64,000 nt of DNA from contig NZ_JBAJHU010000007.1 in NCBI RefSeq assembly GCF_036867415.1, positions 133,425 through 197,424 of the forward strand. The letters are read 5' to 3'. Below, piece after piece: positions 1-9,132 of the stretch. A program made the position numbers and the translations under genes. The stretch is from Rossellomorea sp036867415. GTDB taxonomy: Bacteria; Bacillota; Bacilli; Bacillales; Bacillaceae_B. Each line of letters begins with the position of its first letter. Position 1 is the stretch's first letter. Under the pieces are notes generated by a model, which made no database searches, had not been told where the DNA came from, and worked only from the letters and a program-made list of their open reading frames with translations.

Positions 1-436
1 CTCTGCAAAATAAGAAAGCCCATCCGGTAGTTAGTCCACTTTGGAATGTTCATGGAGGCATATCCACTTTCCCACACATAGTAAATCTCGAACTGAGACG
101 TACTGCCGTAATCTTTTAATAGAGAAAAAGAAACTTCAAGCCCCTTATCATCGCCCTTTTTAGTCCAAGGGACTTCAACTCCCCTCAAAAACGACAAAGT
201 CCAACAAAGAATCATAACCTAAACCGGCCTCCATCAGTACCGAATGGTGGTATTCATGCGCAGTCGTATACGACTGCCTTCCAACTTGATAAGAAGGGGC
301 AAGCATGAGCAAAATCACGTTATCATCCAATGTCCAAGCCGCGAAGCCACCCATGCCCTTCATCGTGGCTTCAGGATTGACCGGCAGGATATAGACGGTT
401 ATGTCCCCACCCTCAAAAATCTTGATGATAAACCGT
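1..436 (-). pseudogene. DUF2268-like zinc protease remnant (broken, runs off the window edge)
   Basis: Reading the minus strand, two frames together resemble the C-terminal half of a DUF2268-type predicted Zn-dependent protease. The first frame (about 430 to 175) carries a putative metal-binding HEYHH motif and ends at a stop after VVFEGS. The second frame (about 185 to 1) continues with PWTKKG and then IPKWTNYRMGFLI, like the tail of such proteins. The segment around the join seems shortened, so a frameshift plus small deletion is inferred. The N-terminal half is absent and the reading frame is directly abutted by an ABC ATPase stub. Family assignment is from motif recognition only; that the region is decayed is more certain than its exact family. 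Confidence 0.5.
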
Positions 437-630
437 CACTGACCATGATATCCCCATCAAAGTTCTTTAAAATCCCGGACAGAATCTTCATTAATGTCGA
501 CTTCCCGGCCCCATTTGGGCCCACCAATCCATAGCAGCTTTTCTTCTTCAATTGTAAATTGAATACCGCTCAGTGCTAAGTTCGATCCATATCGCTTACT
601 GACGTTGACAACTTCAATCAAAGCACGCAC
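399..630 (-). pseudogene. ABC transporter ATP-binding protein, N-terminal stub with frameshift
   Basis: From a GTG at 630 the minus strand encodes an ABC ATPase beginning (IEVVNVSKRYGSNLALSG). A frame change in the run of GAA codons near 545-555 is needed to reach the Walker A region GLVGPNGAGKSTLMKILSG. The frame then stops at 399, about 30 residues after Walker A. No Q-loop, signature or Walker B follows; protease-remnant sequence follows instead. The gene therefore carries both a frameshift and a truncating deletion and cannot make a working ATPase. It probably once belonged to a drug- or peptide-type ABC exporter. Confidence 0.7.
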
Positions 631-822
631 TCATTTCATCACTTGGAATTTAATAAAAGTATTACGGTTTACTGGATATACGAATAGTGCATGGCAAAAG
701 TTTCAAGCAAGCAGTATTTTTACTTATTCTTGAGAACAACCATTGATTTTTGCCTTAATTCAAATTTCCAAACACGATTATGTTAAAATTAAGTACACAT
801 TCATCAGAATAGGAGAATGACC

Positions 823-1242
823 ATGAAAAAAACGTTAGATCACATCGGCGTAGCCGTCAGAAATATAGAAGACACCATTCAATTCTATGAAAATGTACTC
901 GGGGCAACCCTGATCGACAGATACAGAAGTGATGCTAAAGGCGTCGAAAGCGAAATCGCAATTATGGAAGTGGAAGGTGCAAGGACAGAATTGCTTGCCC
1001 CGACGAATAATGTGACATCGCCTATTGCCCGCTTTATCAAACAAAAAGGGAAAGGTGTGCATCATATCGCTTACCGTGTAAATAACTTGGATGCTGCGAT
1101 GAAAGAATTGGAACAGCTGGGAATTCGAGTTCTACAGGACAGTCTCCGAATCAATAAGCACGGAAGGCGATTGATTTATTTAAATCCTGCTGATACGGAA
1201 GGCACGATTGTGGAATATTGTGATTATCCGGATTTGTCATGA
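823..1242 (+). CDS. VOC family protein, methylmalonyl-CoA epimerase-like
   Basis: A 139-residue vicinal-oxygen-chelate protein with two beta-alpha-beta-beta-beta modules. Putative metal ligands sit at the expected places: the His of LDHIGVAV near the N terminus, Glu in RTELLAP, His in GVHHIAYRV and Glu in TIVEYCD. This spacing resembles methylmalonyl-CoA epimerase, which interconverts the R and S forms of methylmalonyl-CoA, but no mutase gene is nearby, so a glyoxalase/lactoylglutathione-lyase-like role is possible. The ATG at 823 is chosen over 817 because AGGAG at 811-815 is 7 bases away from it and only one base from the upstream ATG. An extended -10 (TGTTAAAAT, 781-789) lies just upstream. 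It is a single-gene unit. Confidence 0.75.
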   Translation: MKKTLDHIGVAVRNIEDTIQFYENVLGATLIDRYRSDAKGVESEIAIMEVEGARTELLAPTNNVTSPIARFIKQKGKGVHHIAYRVNNLDAAMKELEQLGIRVLQDSLRINKHGRRLIYLNPADTEGTIVEYCDYPDLS

Positions 1243-1315
1243 TGTGAAAACAGGTTTAAGGAATGGTTTGCTTGATTTCATTCCGTACCTTGTCTTAATC
1301 ATAATAACCAATCCC

Positions 1316-2092
1316 CTAACAGCGTTTCACCATCGTCTCTACCATCAACTTCATGAAGGAAACTGTCCTCTGATCTTCATTCCCTAATTCTCTCTGAATC
1401 CATTGAAACTCATCTTTTAAAAGAATCGCAATGCATTGAGCAGCCCTATTGTGTTGAGACGGCGTCATCAATTCGTAAATTTCAAGGATTTTATCCTGTT
1501 TCTCATTAGGCAAATCCCTATGGATGGTTTTTAATCCAAGGAGGGCTCGTTCACTTGCATACCCCGCCAACAGGATCGTCGCTACATTCCTCATAGAATG
1601 ACGCAGCATTTCAGTAGCCCACGTATGATTTCCTCTGTCTGCTGCTTTATTATGTTGAAACAGAAACCAAGAGGCGTCCAGCACACAGTTCCGGAAATCT
1701 TCATTGGTAATCGTCAGATGTTGAACTGCATTATATTTTTCCATGAGGTTGTCTGGATCATAGAGGACCTTGAAGAAATCCTTCTGTTGTATCGTTTTTT
1801 CCGTCACGGTGAACAAGTCGATATGAAGCCAATCATCATAGATTGCAATAATTTGTGGAGCAATGATGAAAATATCATCGTAGAATATTAAGTCTTTATA
1901 AGCTTTGAGGTGATCGAGCCGCCTACCCAGAAAAGCCTTCTCCTCACCTTCTTCTACCAGGCAATAGAGATCTATATCAGAATACTGATCATGCTCACTT
2001 CTCCCCATTGATCCCTTCAAGAAGATACTCAGGACACTTGGGTCCCCTTTTAAACTGACAGCCACTTTTTCTACCGCGATTTCCTGCCTCAT
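1316..2092 (-). CDS. Nucleotidyltransferase domain protein (ANT-like)
   Basis: A 258-residue protein whose N terminus has the polymerase-beta nucleotidyltransferase signature: LKGSMGRSEHDQYSDIDLYC, i.e. a GS helix start followed by the D-x-D metal pair, with a third acidic position likely in WLHIDLF. The rest is alpha-helical, like the substrate-binding half of aminoglycoside nucleotidyltransferases. It is not close enough to a named resistance enzyme (AadK, ANT(6)) to claim antibiotic modification. The start is preceded by GAGGGGAGAAGGG. It is convergent with the VOC gene and divergent from the M3-like peptidase. Confidence 0.75.
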   Translation of the reverse strand: MRQEIAVEKVAVSLKGDPSVLSIFLKGSMGRSEHDQYSDIDLYCLVEEGEEKAFLGRRLDHLKAYKDLIFYDDIFIIAPQIIAIYDDWLHIDLFTVTEKTIQQKDFFKVLYDPDNLMEKYNAVQHLTITNEDFRNCVLDASWFLFQHNKAADRGNHTWATEMLRHSMRNVATILLAGYASERALLGLKTIHRDLPNEKQDKILEIYELMTPSQHNRAAQCIAILLKDEFQWIQRELGNEDQRTVSFMKLMVETMVKRC

Positions 2093-2244
2093 TTCCCTTC
2101 TCCCCTCTGTTCATAATAAATATCATGCCATTATACCAATTATTGGTTACGTTTCATAGATGTGAGAGAAATAGATTAATATAAAAGGATTTATGGATAT
2201 TTATGTTAAAATTAGAAGGAAAACCAGAAACGAGATGATGGTTC

Positions 2245-3780
2245 ATGCTGAACTTTGATTGTCTGAATGAAATAACAGACATACAAAAATGGCAAGAAGC
2301 GTATACAGTGGAAATTGACAAACTCGATCAACTGTACCAAGAAGAAGAGCGTTTATATTATGAGATGTATTCAGAAGGAAAACAGTCTAACAGACTAGGT
2401 GAAATTACCACATTAAAGTATGAGTTAATGACAAATGAAAGACTTCTTGCAACATTGTCATCATGGAGAAAGAAGCTTTGGGAGGATGAAATTTGGAATA
2501 GGAGACTGGATGTATTTATATCCAAAATGAAACTTGAATCGCTGGATAGTCACCCGGAAGTTATAGAGATCCAGCAAAAATTACAAAAAAACTTAATGGA
2601 ATACACGGTTGATTTAAATGGGAAAGAATATAATCTTGGTTTGGTTCATTCAAATATTATGGAGAATCCCGACAGGGAGCTTAGGAAGAAGCTGTTCCTT
2701 GAAGCGAAGAAAATCGGCAGAAATAATGAATCGTTATTTAGAATATTGATCCAAACCAGAAACAAATTAGCAAGAGCCCAGGGGTATACGGACTACTATC
2801 ATTTCAGGTGCAGCATAAAGGAAATGAACATGAAAACATTCTTTAAGGAAATGAAAGAGTTAATCAAACATTCAGAAGAAACAATAGCTGAGTGGGATCA
2901 AAGAATTATCGAGAAGTTTGGATGGGAAAAGATTCATCATTATGACCAATATTTTTCAGCTTTTCATTTCAATACAATTCATAGCACTGCTTTTACCTCA
3001 GATCGTATGGAAGAGGTGCTAAGCGATATAGTGAATGGCCTTGGACTCTCTATGGATCAGTTACCGGTAAAGATTGAGTGCATGGAGATACCCTATGGCG
3101 GTTTCTGCATAAATATCAATCCGGACGATCTTCGTCTGATTGTGAATAAACGAGATTCCTATTCAGTTTTCTTGTCAGGAATACATGAATTGGGTCATGT
3201 ACTTGATGGGCATTTCAGTTCATATCATTATCCTGAACTTTACCGCTTCTATTCATCCATAGCCGCAGAAACAGTCGCAGAATTATTCCAAACCATAATG
3301 ACGGACCATGATTTTCTAAAAAAGAATTTTGACATACACGATGACGTATTTTCGCAAATAAAAGAAATCAATCAATTAACAGATATCACAATGTTAAAAA
3401 TGAATTATTATTACAGTCTTGTGGAATTCGAATTATATAATGCTCCCGAGCGACCTATGCAAGATATAGCAAATGAGTCATACCGAACTGTATTCGGGTA
3501 TGAGGGAGAAACATTCCATCCTGCCAGTGAGATGTTTTATATTGAAAACCCGGCATTTTTCCAAGATTACAATTATGCTTTGGCGATTCGGGACATGATC
3601 CGTGACAAATTCCAGGTAACAAGCATCTATAAAGAAACTTACTTATTTCAAGAGCTTATTAAAACGTTCATTAAACCAAACCAGCAATACACTTGGAATC
3701 AACGCTTAGAAAAGCTTTGTGGTGAACCTCATACCTTCGCGTATTTGAGGAATTCATTGGGAAGTGTGACAAATCAATAA
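2245..3780 (+). CDS. M3 family oligoendopeptidase-like metallopeptidase
   Basis: A 511-residue, mostly helical protein with the zinc-binding HELGH motif (GIHELGHVLDGHF, about residues 316-328) and a downstream Glu in AAETVAELFQ that fits the third ligand of the M3/gluzincin fold. It is shorter than PepF-type oligoendopeptidases (about 600 residues) but has the same general plan: a long coiled N-terminal region, then the catalytic domain. No signal peptide is visible, so it probably cleaves short peptides in the cytoplasm. The ribosome-binding site before the ATG is weak (GATGATGG). A sequence TATGTTAAAATTA at 2203-2215 resembles an extended -10 and matches the one before the VOC gene. It is transcribed alone. 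Confidence 0.75.
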   Translation: MLNFDCLNEITDIQKWQEAYTVEIDKLDQLYQEEERLYYEMYSEGKQSNRLGEITTLKYELMTNERLLATLSSWRKKLWEDEIWNRRLDVFISKMKLESLDSHPEVIEIQQKLQKNLMEYTVDLNGKEYNLGLVHSNIMENPDRELRKKLFLEAKKIGRNNESLFRILIQTRNKLARAQGYTDYYHFRCSIKEMNMKTFFKEMKELIKHSEETIAEWDQRIIEKFGWEKIHHYDQYFSAFHFNTIHSTAFTSDRMEEVLSDIVNGLGLSMDQLPVKIECMEIPYGGFCININPDDLRLIVNKRDSYSVFLSGIHELGHVLDGHFSSYHYPELYRFYSSIAAETVAELFQTIMTDHDFLKKNFDIHDDVFSQIKEINQLTDITMLKMNYYYSLVEFELYNAPERPMQDIANESYRTVFGYEGETFHPASEMFYIENPAFFQDYNYALAIRDMIRDKFQVTSIYKETYLFQELIKTFIKPNQQYTWNQRLEKLCGEPHTFAYLRNSLGSVTNQ

Positions 3781-3831
3781 CTGCCAATCTATTTAGCATA
3801 CTCAGACCAAAACGATATGGACAAATCCAAC

Positions 3832-4293
3832 TCATTGCAGTAATGAATAATAATAGCGTGCATCCTGAAATGCAGCGGTCACATCAATGGATGTGACTAT
3901 GCTGTTGTAAAATGCGATACCTGCTAATGAAGCAATGATAATGAGATGGCTTCCTTTAAACATTTGTTTATTTTTCTTAAAAATAACGAGTGTCGTAATC
4001 AATACGAGCAAGAAGTAGACGGCCGAAATGATTAATTCAAACAGGTGTAAATTGATATCTTCGACAGAATTTCTAAAACGTTCCAGTTCTATTTCATTTC
4101 CTTTGGTCTCTTTAATAACCATAAGATGATCTTGATGTCCGACACTCCAGGTAAAAGAGTTATTATCTTTTATTACGGAATATTGGTAGCCTCCAGCTTT
4201 TTGTGAGGCTACTACAAATGGGGCAGCCGCAAACGTTTTAGGCATGAGTAAGACAGATGCCATCATGAATAATATTATCATTTTAGTTTTCAC
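3832..4293 (-). CDS. Hypothetical membrane protein
   Basis: I do not recognise a family. The N terminus is a short basic stretch followed by a hydrophobic segment (MIILFMMASVLLM) and an AAA region that could be a signal-peptide cleavage site. About 75 polar residues follow, then two hydrophobic helices (LFELIISAVYFLLVLITTLVI and a later one around HLIIIASLAGIAF), ending with a Tyr-rich tail. A GTG at 4293 is preferred because GGAG lies 9 bases upstream; the ATG at 4308 has AAGG directly against it, with no spacer. No neighbour suggests a role. Confidence 0.55.
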   Translation of the reverse strand: MKTKMIILFMMASVLLMPKTFAAAPFVVASQKAGGYQYSVIKDNNSFTWSVGHQDHLMVIKETKGNEIELERFRNSVEDINLHLFELIISAVYFLLVLITTLVIFKKNKQMFKGSHLIIIASLAGIAFYNSIVTSIDVTAAFQDARYYYSLLQ

Positions 4294-4308
4294 ATACTTC
4301 GGCTCCAT

Positions 4309-4614
4309 CCTTATCTAACTATAATTCATTTGTACACTTTCATGAGAGATTAATGCTAAGCGAGATAAGTCAATTCATCTTAATAATAATACTCCCACTG
4401 AATCATTATTGTATCATGATTTTGGATTATAAGTTCTTTGAATCAACAAACTTCCCCACTATTTCGAAAATTGCATATCTAATAATCACAGGGAAGTCCC
4501 CCATTTTTTCGGTCATGATGTTTTTGATTAAGCTTTCCTTTTATGAAATAATAAAAACTTATTCAACAAATTTCATTGAAGATATTACTACTATATTAAT
4601 TCCCCCCGGACGAT
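4309..4614. other. Gene-poor AT-rich gap
   Basis: This stretch of about 300 bases between the hypothetical membrane gene and the YibE/F pair has no convincing gene. One forward ORF (4353-4673) is AT-rich and overlaps the next real start, has no ribosome-binding site, and is rejected. The promoter of the YibE/F pair is presumably here, but I see no clear -35/-10 pair. Confidence 0.4.
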
Positions 4615-4626
4615 GGAGGTATCATT

Positions 4627-5772
4627 TTGTTCGCAAAGCTTACCAGATTAAAATTACAAAAAACGTCAATTAAACAACTTTTCTTCTACATAATCCTCAC
4701 ACTTAGTGCTACCACTTCACTATATTTCGTTTTTCATAATCATGACTTCTATGATCGCCCAATTGCGGAAGTGATCAATACTAAGACAGAGAAGACAACT
4801 GAAATGACTGACATGAACGGAAATAATGATCGGCAGTACTTCCAGAAAATCGTTGCCGAGATGAAAAACGGAGAGTATAGCGGTTTCGAAATTCAATTAA
4901 CTAATGAGTATTCAGACTCCGGTGCATATGATCAAGAGTATCAGCCTGGGGACGAATTATTCGTTTCGGTTGACGATCTAAAGGATGATAACAAAGTTCT
5001 GACCGGCTACATAGAAGACGTTAAGCGGGATAAATACCTGATGATCATCGGTTGGGTTTTTATTCTCCTCTTATTGTTTGTAGGTAAGAAACAGGGGTTA
5101 TTCTCCTTGATCACTCTGGGCGTGAACTCCATCATATTGTCTTATGCATTGGACATTTACCTGAGATCCGAGGGTATCAGCCTAATGATTGTATGCGGTA
5201 TCGGCGTCATATTTTTTACCGCCATATCTCTGTTATTGGTGAATGGCTTTAATGAAAAGACTTATGCCGCAGTGGCGGCGACGCTGATTGTCACATTCAC
5301 GACACTATTGATCAGCTTTATCGTTGTGAAGGCAACCTCCGGAAATGGGCTCAAATATGAGGAAATGCAATTTTTAACCCGTCCGTATGAAATGGTGTTC
5401 ATGGCGGGAATCCTGGTAGGCTGTTTAGGTGCAGTGATGGATGTGGCGATTACACTATCCTCCTCCATCTTCGGTTTGTATGAGAAGGATCCCGCAATTT
5501 CCATTAAAGCCTTAAGAAAGTCAGGGTTTGATATAGGCAAGGATATTATGGGGACGATGACGAACATCCTATTTTTCGTTTATATAAGCGGTGCCATCCC
5601 CATGCTCATATTATTTTTTAAAAATGCTTCACCACTTGGTTTCACACTATCCATGAACCTTTCACTGGAAATGGCAAGGGCTTTGACCGGCGGTATCGGC
5701 ATAACACTGGCAATCCCGATCGGCATCTATACTTCCATCTTTTTTGTCAATCGAAAGAGGGCTGGACAATGA
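4627..5772 (+). CDS. YibE/F family membrane protein (first of pair)
   Basis: A 381-residue integral membrane protein of the YibE/F family. One N-terminal transmembrane helix is followed by an external domain of roughly 100 residues rich in Asp, Glu and Lys, then about seven more hydrophobic helices. The start is a TTG with GGAGGT seven bases upstream, a strong site. It overlaps the next gene by 4 bases (ATGA), so the two are translationally coupled and probably form one complex. In other Firmicutes such pairs are of unknown transport function. The motif KSGFDIGKDIMGTMTNILFF in the second half is shared with its partner (SGLSIGRDILGTSTNTLFF), so the two arose by duplication. Confidence 0.85.
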   Translation: MFAKLTRLKLQKTSIKQLFFYIILTLSATTSLYFVFHNHDFYDRPIAEVINTKTEKTTEMTDMNGNNDRQYFQKIVAEMKNGEYSGFEIQLTNEYSDSGAYDQEYQPGDELFVSVDDLKDDNKVLTGYIEDVKRDKYLMIIGWVFILLLLFVGKKQGLFSLITLGVNSIILSYALDIYLRSEGISLMIVCGIGVIFFTAISLLLVNGFNEKTYAAVAATLIVTFTTLLISFIVVKATSGNGLKYEEMQFLTRPYEMVFMAGILVGCLGAVMDVAITLSSSIFGLYEKDPAISIKALRKSGFDIGKDIMGTMTNILFFVYISGAIPMLILFFKNASPLGFTLSMNLSLEMARALTGGIGITLAIPIGIYTSIFFVNRKRAGQ

Positions 5773-6530
5773 CTGTACAACTGTGGCTTGCAGCCATTCT
5801 TTTCATATTAATGGTAGGAATCGGAGGGAAAAAGGGAGCAAGGTCCTTTGTTGCCTTATTCCTGAACTTCGGGGTGCTCCTTTTAGCCATCATCCTGATG
5901 AATGATCCACACATGAATCCAATCATCCTGACGCTATTCGCATGCGTCCTGATCAGTTGTATTTCCCTGTTTTTCATCAGTGAAATCAATATCAAGACGG
6001 TGACCGCTTTCATTTCCACAATCATCACTACCGGTGCATTGCTTTTCTTCATTCTGATGTTGACCGACATGGCTATGATCCAGGGCTTCAGCGAGGAAGA
6101 AATCGAAGAAATCGGTGCGTTTTCCCTTTTTGTTGGAGTGGATTTTGTGAAAATCGGTGCAGCTATGATCATCATGAGTACGATCGGCGCTATCATTGAT
6201 TTATCGATTTCCATTTCATCCCCGATGCGCGAAATCTATTTTCACAATCCATCAATCAGCAGAAAAGACCTTTTCATATCTGGACTGAGTATCGGAAGGG
6301 ATATCCTCGGGACTAGCACCAATACATTGTTCTTTGCCTTCTTCGGAGGATACATGGCCCTTCTGATCTGGTTTAAGGACTTGTCCTATTCCATAGGAGA
6401 AATCGTCAATTCCAAGGTATTCAGTTCGGAAATGATCTTTATTGGATCTGCCGGCATCGGGGTAGCATTGGCAATACCGGTCACTTCTTGGATCACGGCT
6501 TATTACTTGGTAAAGAAGCGTTCTGGATAG
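5769..6530 (+). CDS. YibE/F family membrane protein (second of pair)
   Basis: A 253-residue membrane protein with about seven hydrophobic helices and no large external domain, homologous to the C-terminal part of the upstream partner (shared ISGLSIGRDILGTSTNTLFF-type segment). Its start codon overlaps the stop of the preceding gene (ATGA at 5769-5772). The pair ends here; the next gene is convergent and separated by a hairpin. The function of the family is not established. An ion or small-solute transporter role is inferred only from topology. Confidence 0.85.
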   Translation: MTVQLWLAAILFILMVGIGGKKGARSFVALFLNFGVLLLAIILMNDPHMNPIILTLFACVLISCISLFFISEINIKTVTAFISTIITTGALLFFILMLTDMAMIQGFSEEEIEEIGAFSLFVGVDFVKIGAAMIIMSTIGAIIDLSISISSPMREIYFHNPSISRKDLFISGLSIGRDILGTSTNTLFFAFFGGYMALLIWFKDLSYSIGEIVNSKVFSSEMIFIGSAGIGVALAIPVTSWITAYYLVKKRSG

Positions 6531-6619
6531 CAGGGACGCCTCTGCAGTAATGGCTGAATGCTGCACTGATCAATACACCCTAAATAATGTCATCTGGACA
6601 AGGATAAAAATTAAAAAGT

Positions 6620-6647
6620 GACGGTTCTCTTCAGCAGAAGAACCGTC
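6620..6647 (-). terminator. Rho-independent terminator after the cupin gene
   Basis: A GACGGTTCT/AGAACCGTC stem of 9 bp with a 10-base loop. On the minus strand it is followed by a T-rich run (CACTTTTTAATTTTT), which fits termination of the ferritin-like/cupin gene. Confidence 0.8.
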
Positions 6648-6655
6648 TTAACGCC

Positions 6656-7567
6656 TCATTCCCAAAGACCACCAAAATACTTCCGCCCCTGCTCCGCGTA
6701 CTCAGCAGTCATCGCATCGGCTTTCGTTTCATGGATAGTACCTTTCGGATGTTGAGGCGGTGCATAGATCGAGTATAGCTTCAGTTGCTCATTACCGGTA
6801 TTGGTGAGGTTATGCCACGTCCCAGCTGGTATCACAATCGCGAAATCTTCCTCCACGTAACGCTTGTATCTCAAGTTATTCTCGCCATCTCCCATCTGAA
6901 CAAAACCCTGCCCTTGTTCGATACGAAGGAATTGATCAAGCTCAGGATGCACTTCAAGTCCAATATCTTCGCCGACATTGATGCTCATCAACGTTACTTG
7001 CAGATGTTCGCCGGTCCAGATTGCTGTACGAAATGTATTGTTTTGCACTGTCGCGTCGTCTATGTTCACTGTGAACGGCTCAGGTCCGAAATCCAGTCGA
7101 TTCCCCCCCGTTGTTCCCATGTGGCTTAACTGCTTTGCATGTTCCCATTCCCTCTTGCAGGCTTCCGAAAACACTTCATAAATCTCAGGATGCTGGGTGA
7201 TCAAGGTGCCCACCCTGTAGTGTTCATAGCTCTCCAATTCTGCTTCATAACCTTTTTCTAAGCCATCCTGATAGCTTTGAAAAGGAATTTGCACAAACTG
7301 ATACGTAGGCTGCACACCCGTCATTAAAGTGTAAAAATTCGTCAATTGCACCCACTGTTCTCTTTCGTTTTCAGCTATCTGAACAAGCTGATTTCTGTGC
7401 TCTTCATCTGGCGCTGCATGGGCTAGCCGGCTGTAAAAATCAACTGCAGAAGCCTTGCCTATGATACCTTGGAGGAGGATCTCCGCTGTCTGCTGATGGC
7501 TTCCCTGACCTGCCGCCATAAAGTTCAGGTGGTTTTGATTCAAGTAAGTATGATATGGATCATGCAT
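6656..7567 (-). CDS. Ferritin-like plus cupin domain protein
   Basis: A 303-residue two-domain protein. Residues about 25-150 form a helical ferritin-like module with a repeated pattern of Glu and His (EHRNQLVQIAENEREQW, ACKREWEHAKQLSHM). Residues about 190-280 form a cupin barrel with the motif VHPELDQFLRIEQGQG in its first half and PAGTWHNLTNTG in its second, giving His and Glu candidates for metal binding. Such fusions occur in Bacillaceae and are often labelled cupin or mannose-6-phosphate-isomerase-like; the substrate is unknown. The start is ATG 7567 or GTG 7573, with AAAGGGATGA upstream. It stands alone between convergent and co-directional neighbours. Confidence 0.75.
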   Translation of the reverse strand: MHDPYHTYLNQNHLNFMAAGQGSHQQTAEILLQGIIGKASAVDFYSRLAHAAPDEEHRNQLVQIAENEREQWVQLTNFYTLMTGVQPTYQFVQIPFQSYQDGLEKGYEAELESYEHYRVGTLITQHPEIYEVFSEACKREWEHAKQLSHMGTTGGNRLDFGPEPFTVNIDDATVQNNTFRTAIWTGEHLQVTLMSINVGEDIGLEVHPELDQFLRIEQGQGFVQMGDGENNLRYKRYVEEDFAIVIPAGTWHNLTNTGNEQLKLYSIYAPPQHPKGTIHETKADAMTAEYAEQGRKYFGGLWE

Positions 7568-7686
7568 CTTCACTCATCCCTTTCAAATTTCCACTCGATA
7601 TCATATGCTGAACTTGGGCAGATGTGCTATTGCTAAAAATCGAAAATCGTCCATCTGTGCAATAAAGACACTGATGGACGGTTTCA

Positions 7687-8970
7687 TTATATGATCTCTT
7701 TCTCATTCTTTGCCTCCGACACTGGAAAGGACAAAATAATTGAGGTTCCTTTATGTTTTCTGCTCAAAACTTTCACCACCCCGTTCATTCCATCGACCAA
7801 TTGAAAGACGGTCATCATTCCAAGACCCGTCCCATTCTTTCCTTTTAGTGAAAAGTAAGGTTCTCCGAGTCTGGTGACTTGTTCCTCGGTCATCCCGATT
7901 CCGTTGTCAGTGACAACAATATACAGCCTGCCATCTTCTTCATAGCTGATGATTTTCAACGTCCCTCCTGATTCCATTGCTTCGATTCCGTTTTTCATGA
8001 CATTGATCAGAACCTGCTGCAGCTTGTTGGGATCGCCTTTAATCAAGCGATGATGTAAGAGTTCTGCTTCCACAATGATGCTTTTCTTGGTTGCAAGCGG
8101 CATGATGATTTCTTTTGACCTCTTGATTTCTCCAGTTACATCGACATCGATTTCCATTTCGGGATGAGGTTTGGCGAAGTTCAGGTATTGATTGATGACT
8201 TCAGTCGCCCGGTCGATTTCGCTGACCGCTATTTTTGAAAGCTCTGTGTTGGTTGGCGCATCCGATGGATTCTCGTTGATCAATTGCAGAAATCCTTTCA
8301 CTGTAGTCAACGGATTCCTTACCTCATGGCTCATACTCGCGGCCAAGTGGCTGACAACTTGCATCTTTTCGTATTTAATCGATTCTAATTGAAGAATATA
8401 AGTGGTCCGTATCATTTCACACAAGTAAAACACAAAGAACGTGGAAGCTGTCAAAGTGGCTGAATAGATAAAGAATGAAGAGTAATCACTGAACCCAAAG
8501 AACAACGAGGGCATCAAGAAACCGAGTATCGAATAACAGAATGAGAAAAACGTAAACCAGTAAACCCTTCTCACCCAAGGTTTTGCAGCCAGTTTGGGGG
8601 ACAAATAATAAATAGCAAGACATGATACGAATGTGAGCGCCACCGTAATAATGAATCCGGAGCCCATGAACGGCAAACGCACCGCGATCATTGTCACCGC
8701 AAGCCACGGAAGCACCTTTCTCCCTCCATATATTCCACCCAATAGAAAAGGGATGAATCGTAAATCATAGATAAATCCGTCGTTGAATTCAACGGACAAT
8801 AAGAGACTCAAAAATATCAGGAAGGTAGCAATAATAAACACCGGAAACGATTTAATCTGTACTTTATAGACTCTTTTATTTGATAAATGATAGAAGTTTA
8901 CTAATAATATGATGATTAGTATGACAAGAAGGTTGATCAGTAAACCGTTTAATAACTCTGAATGGCTCAT
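7687..8970 (-). CDS. Membrane sensor histidine kinase, KinB-like (5TMR-LYT)
   Basis: A 427-residue histidine kinase. The first 180 residues hold about six hydrophobic helices, including LRFIPFLLGGIYGGRKVLPW, typical of the 5TM-LYT receptor module found in KinB of the sporulation phosphorelay. The H-box is SMSHEVRNPLTTVKGFLQLI, with the phospho-accepting His. The ATPase half has an N-box (VLINVMKNGIEAM), a DNGIGMT G1 motif and a GTGLGM G2 motif. No response regulator is adjacent, as expected for an orphan kinase feeding Spo0F. CGGAGG precedes the ATG. It follows a second orphan kinase on the same strand. Confidence 0.85.
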   Translation of the reverse strand: MSHSELLNGLLINLLVILIIILLVNFYHLSNKRVYKVQIKSFPVFIIATFLIFLSLLLSVEFNDGFIYDLRFIPFLLGGIYGGRKVLPWLAVTMIAVRLPFMGSGFIITVALTFVSCLAIYYLSPKLAAKPWVRRVYWFTFFSFCYSILGFLMPSLFFGFSDYSSFFIYSATLTASTFFVFYLCEMIRTTYILQLESIKYEKMQVVSHLAASMSHEVRNPLTTVKGFLQLINENPSDAPTNTELSKIAVSEIDRATEVINQYLNFAKPHPEMEIDVDVTGEIKRSKEIIMPLATKKSIIVEAELLHHRLIKGDPNKLQQVLINVMKNGIEAMESGGTLKIISYEEDGRLYIVVTDNGIGMTEEQVTRLGEPYFSLKGKNGTGLGMMTVFQLVDGMNGVVKVLSRKHKGTSIILSFPVSEAKNEKEII

Positions 8971-9132
8971 GGGAATGCCTCCGTTATTTCAGGTCAGAAT
9001 AAATTCGAAATGTAATACAATCAATATCAATTACTATTATAACGGAGATTCAATAGTTTAGTAGCGTAACTTTTGTGAGAAGCCCGTTCCTCTAAACTTT
9101 GCGGCATTTTCGCACTGGGATAATCCTTTGAT

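Noticed and set aside
4353..4673. Forward ORF of 106 codons upstream of the YibE/F pair
   Set aside because: No ribosome-binding site, AT-rich composition, and it overlaps the well-supported TTG start at 4627.
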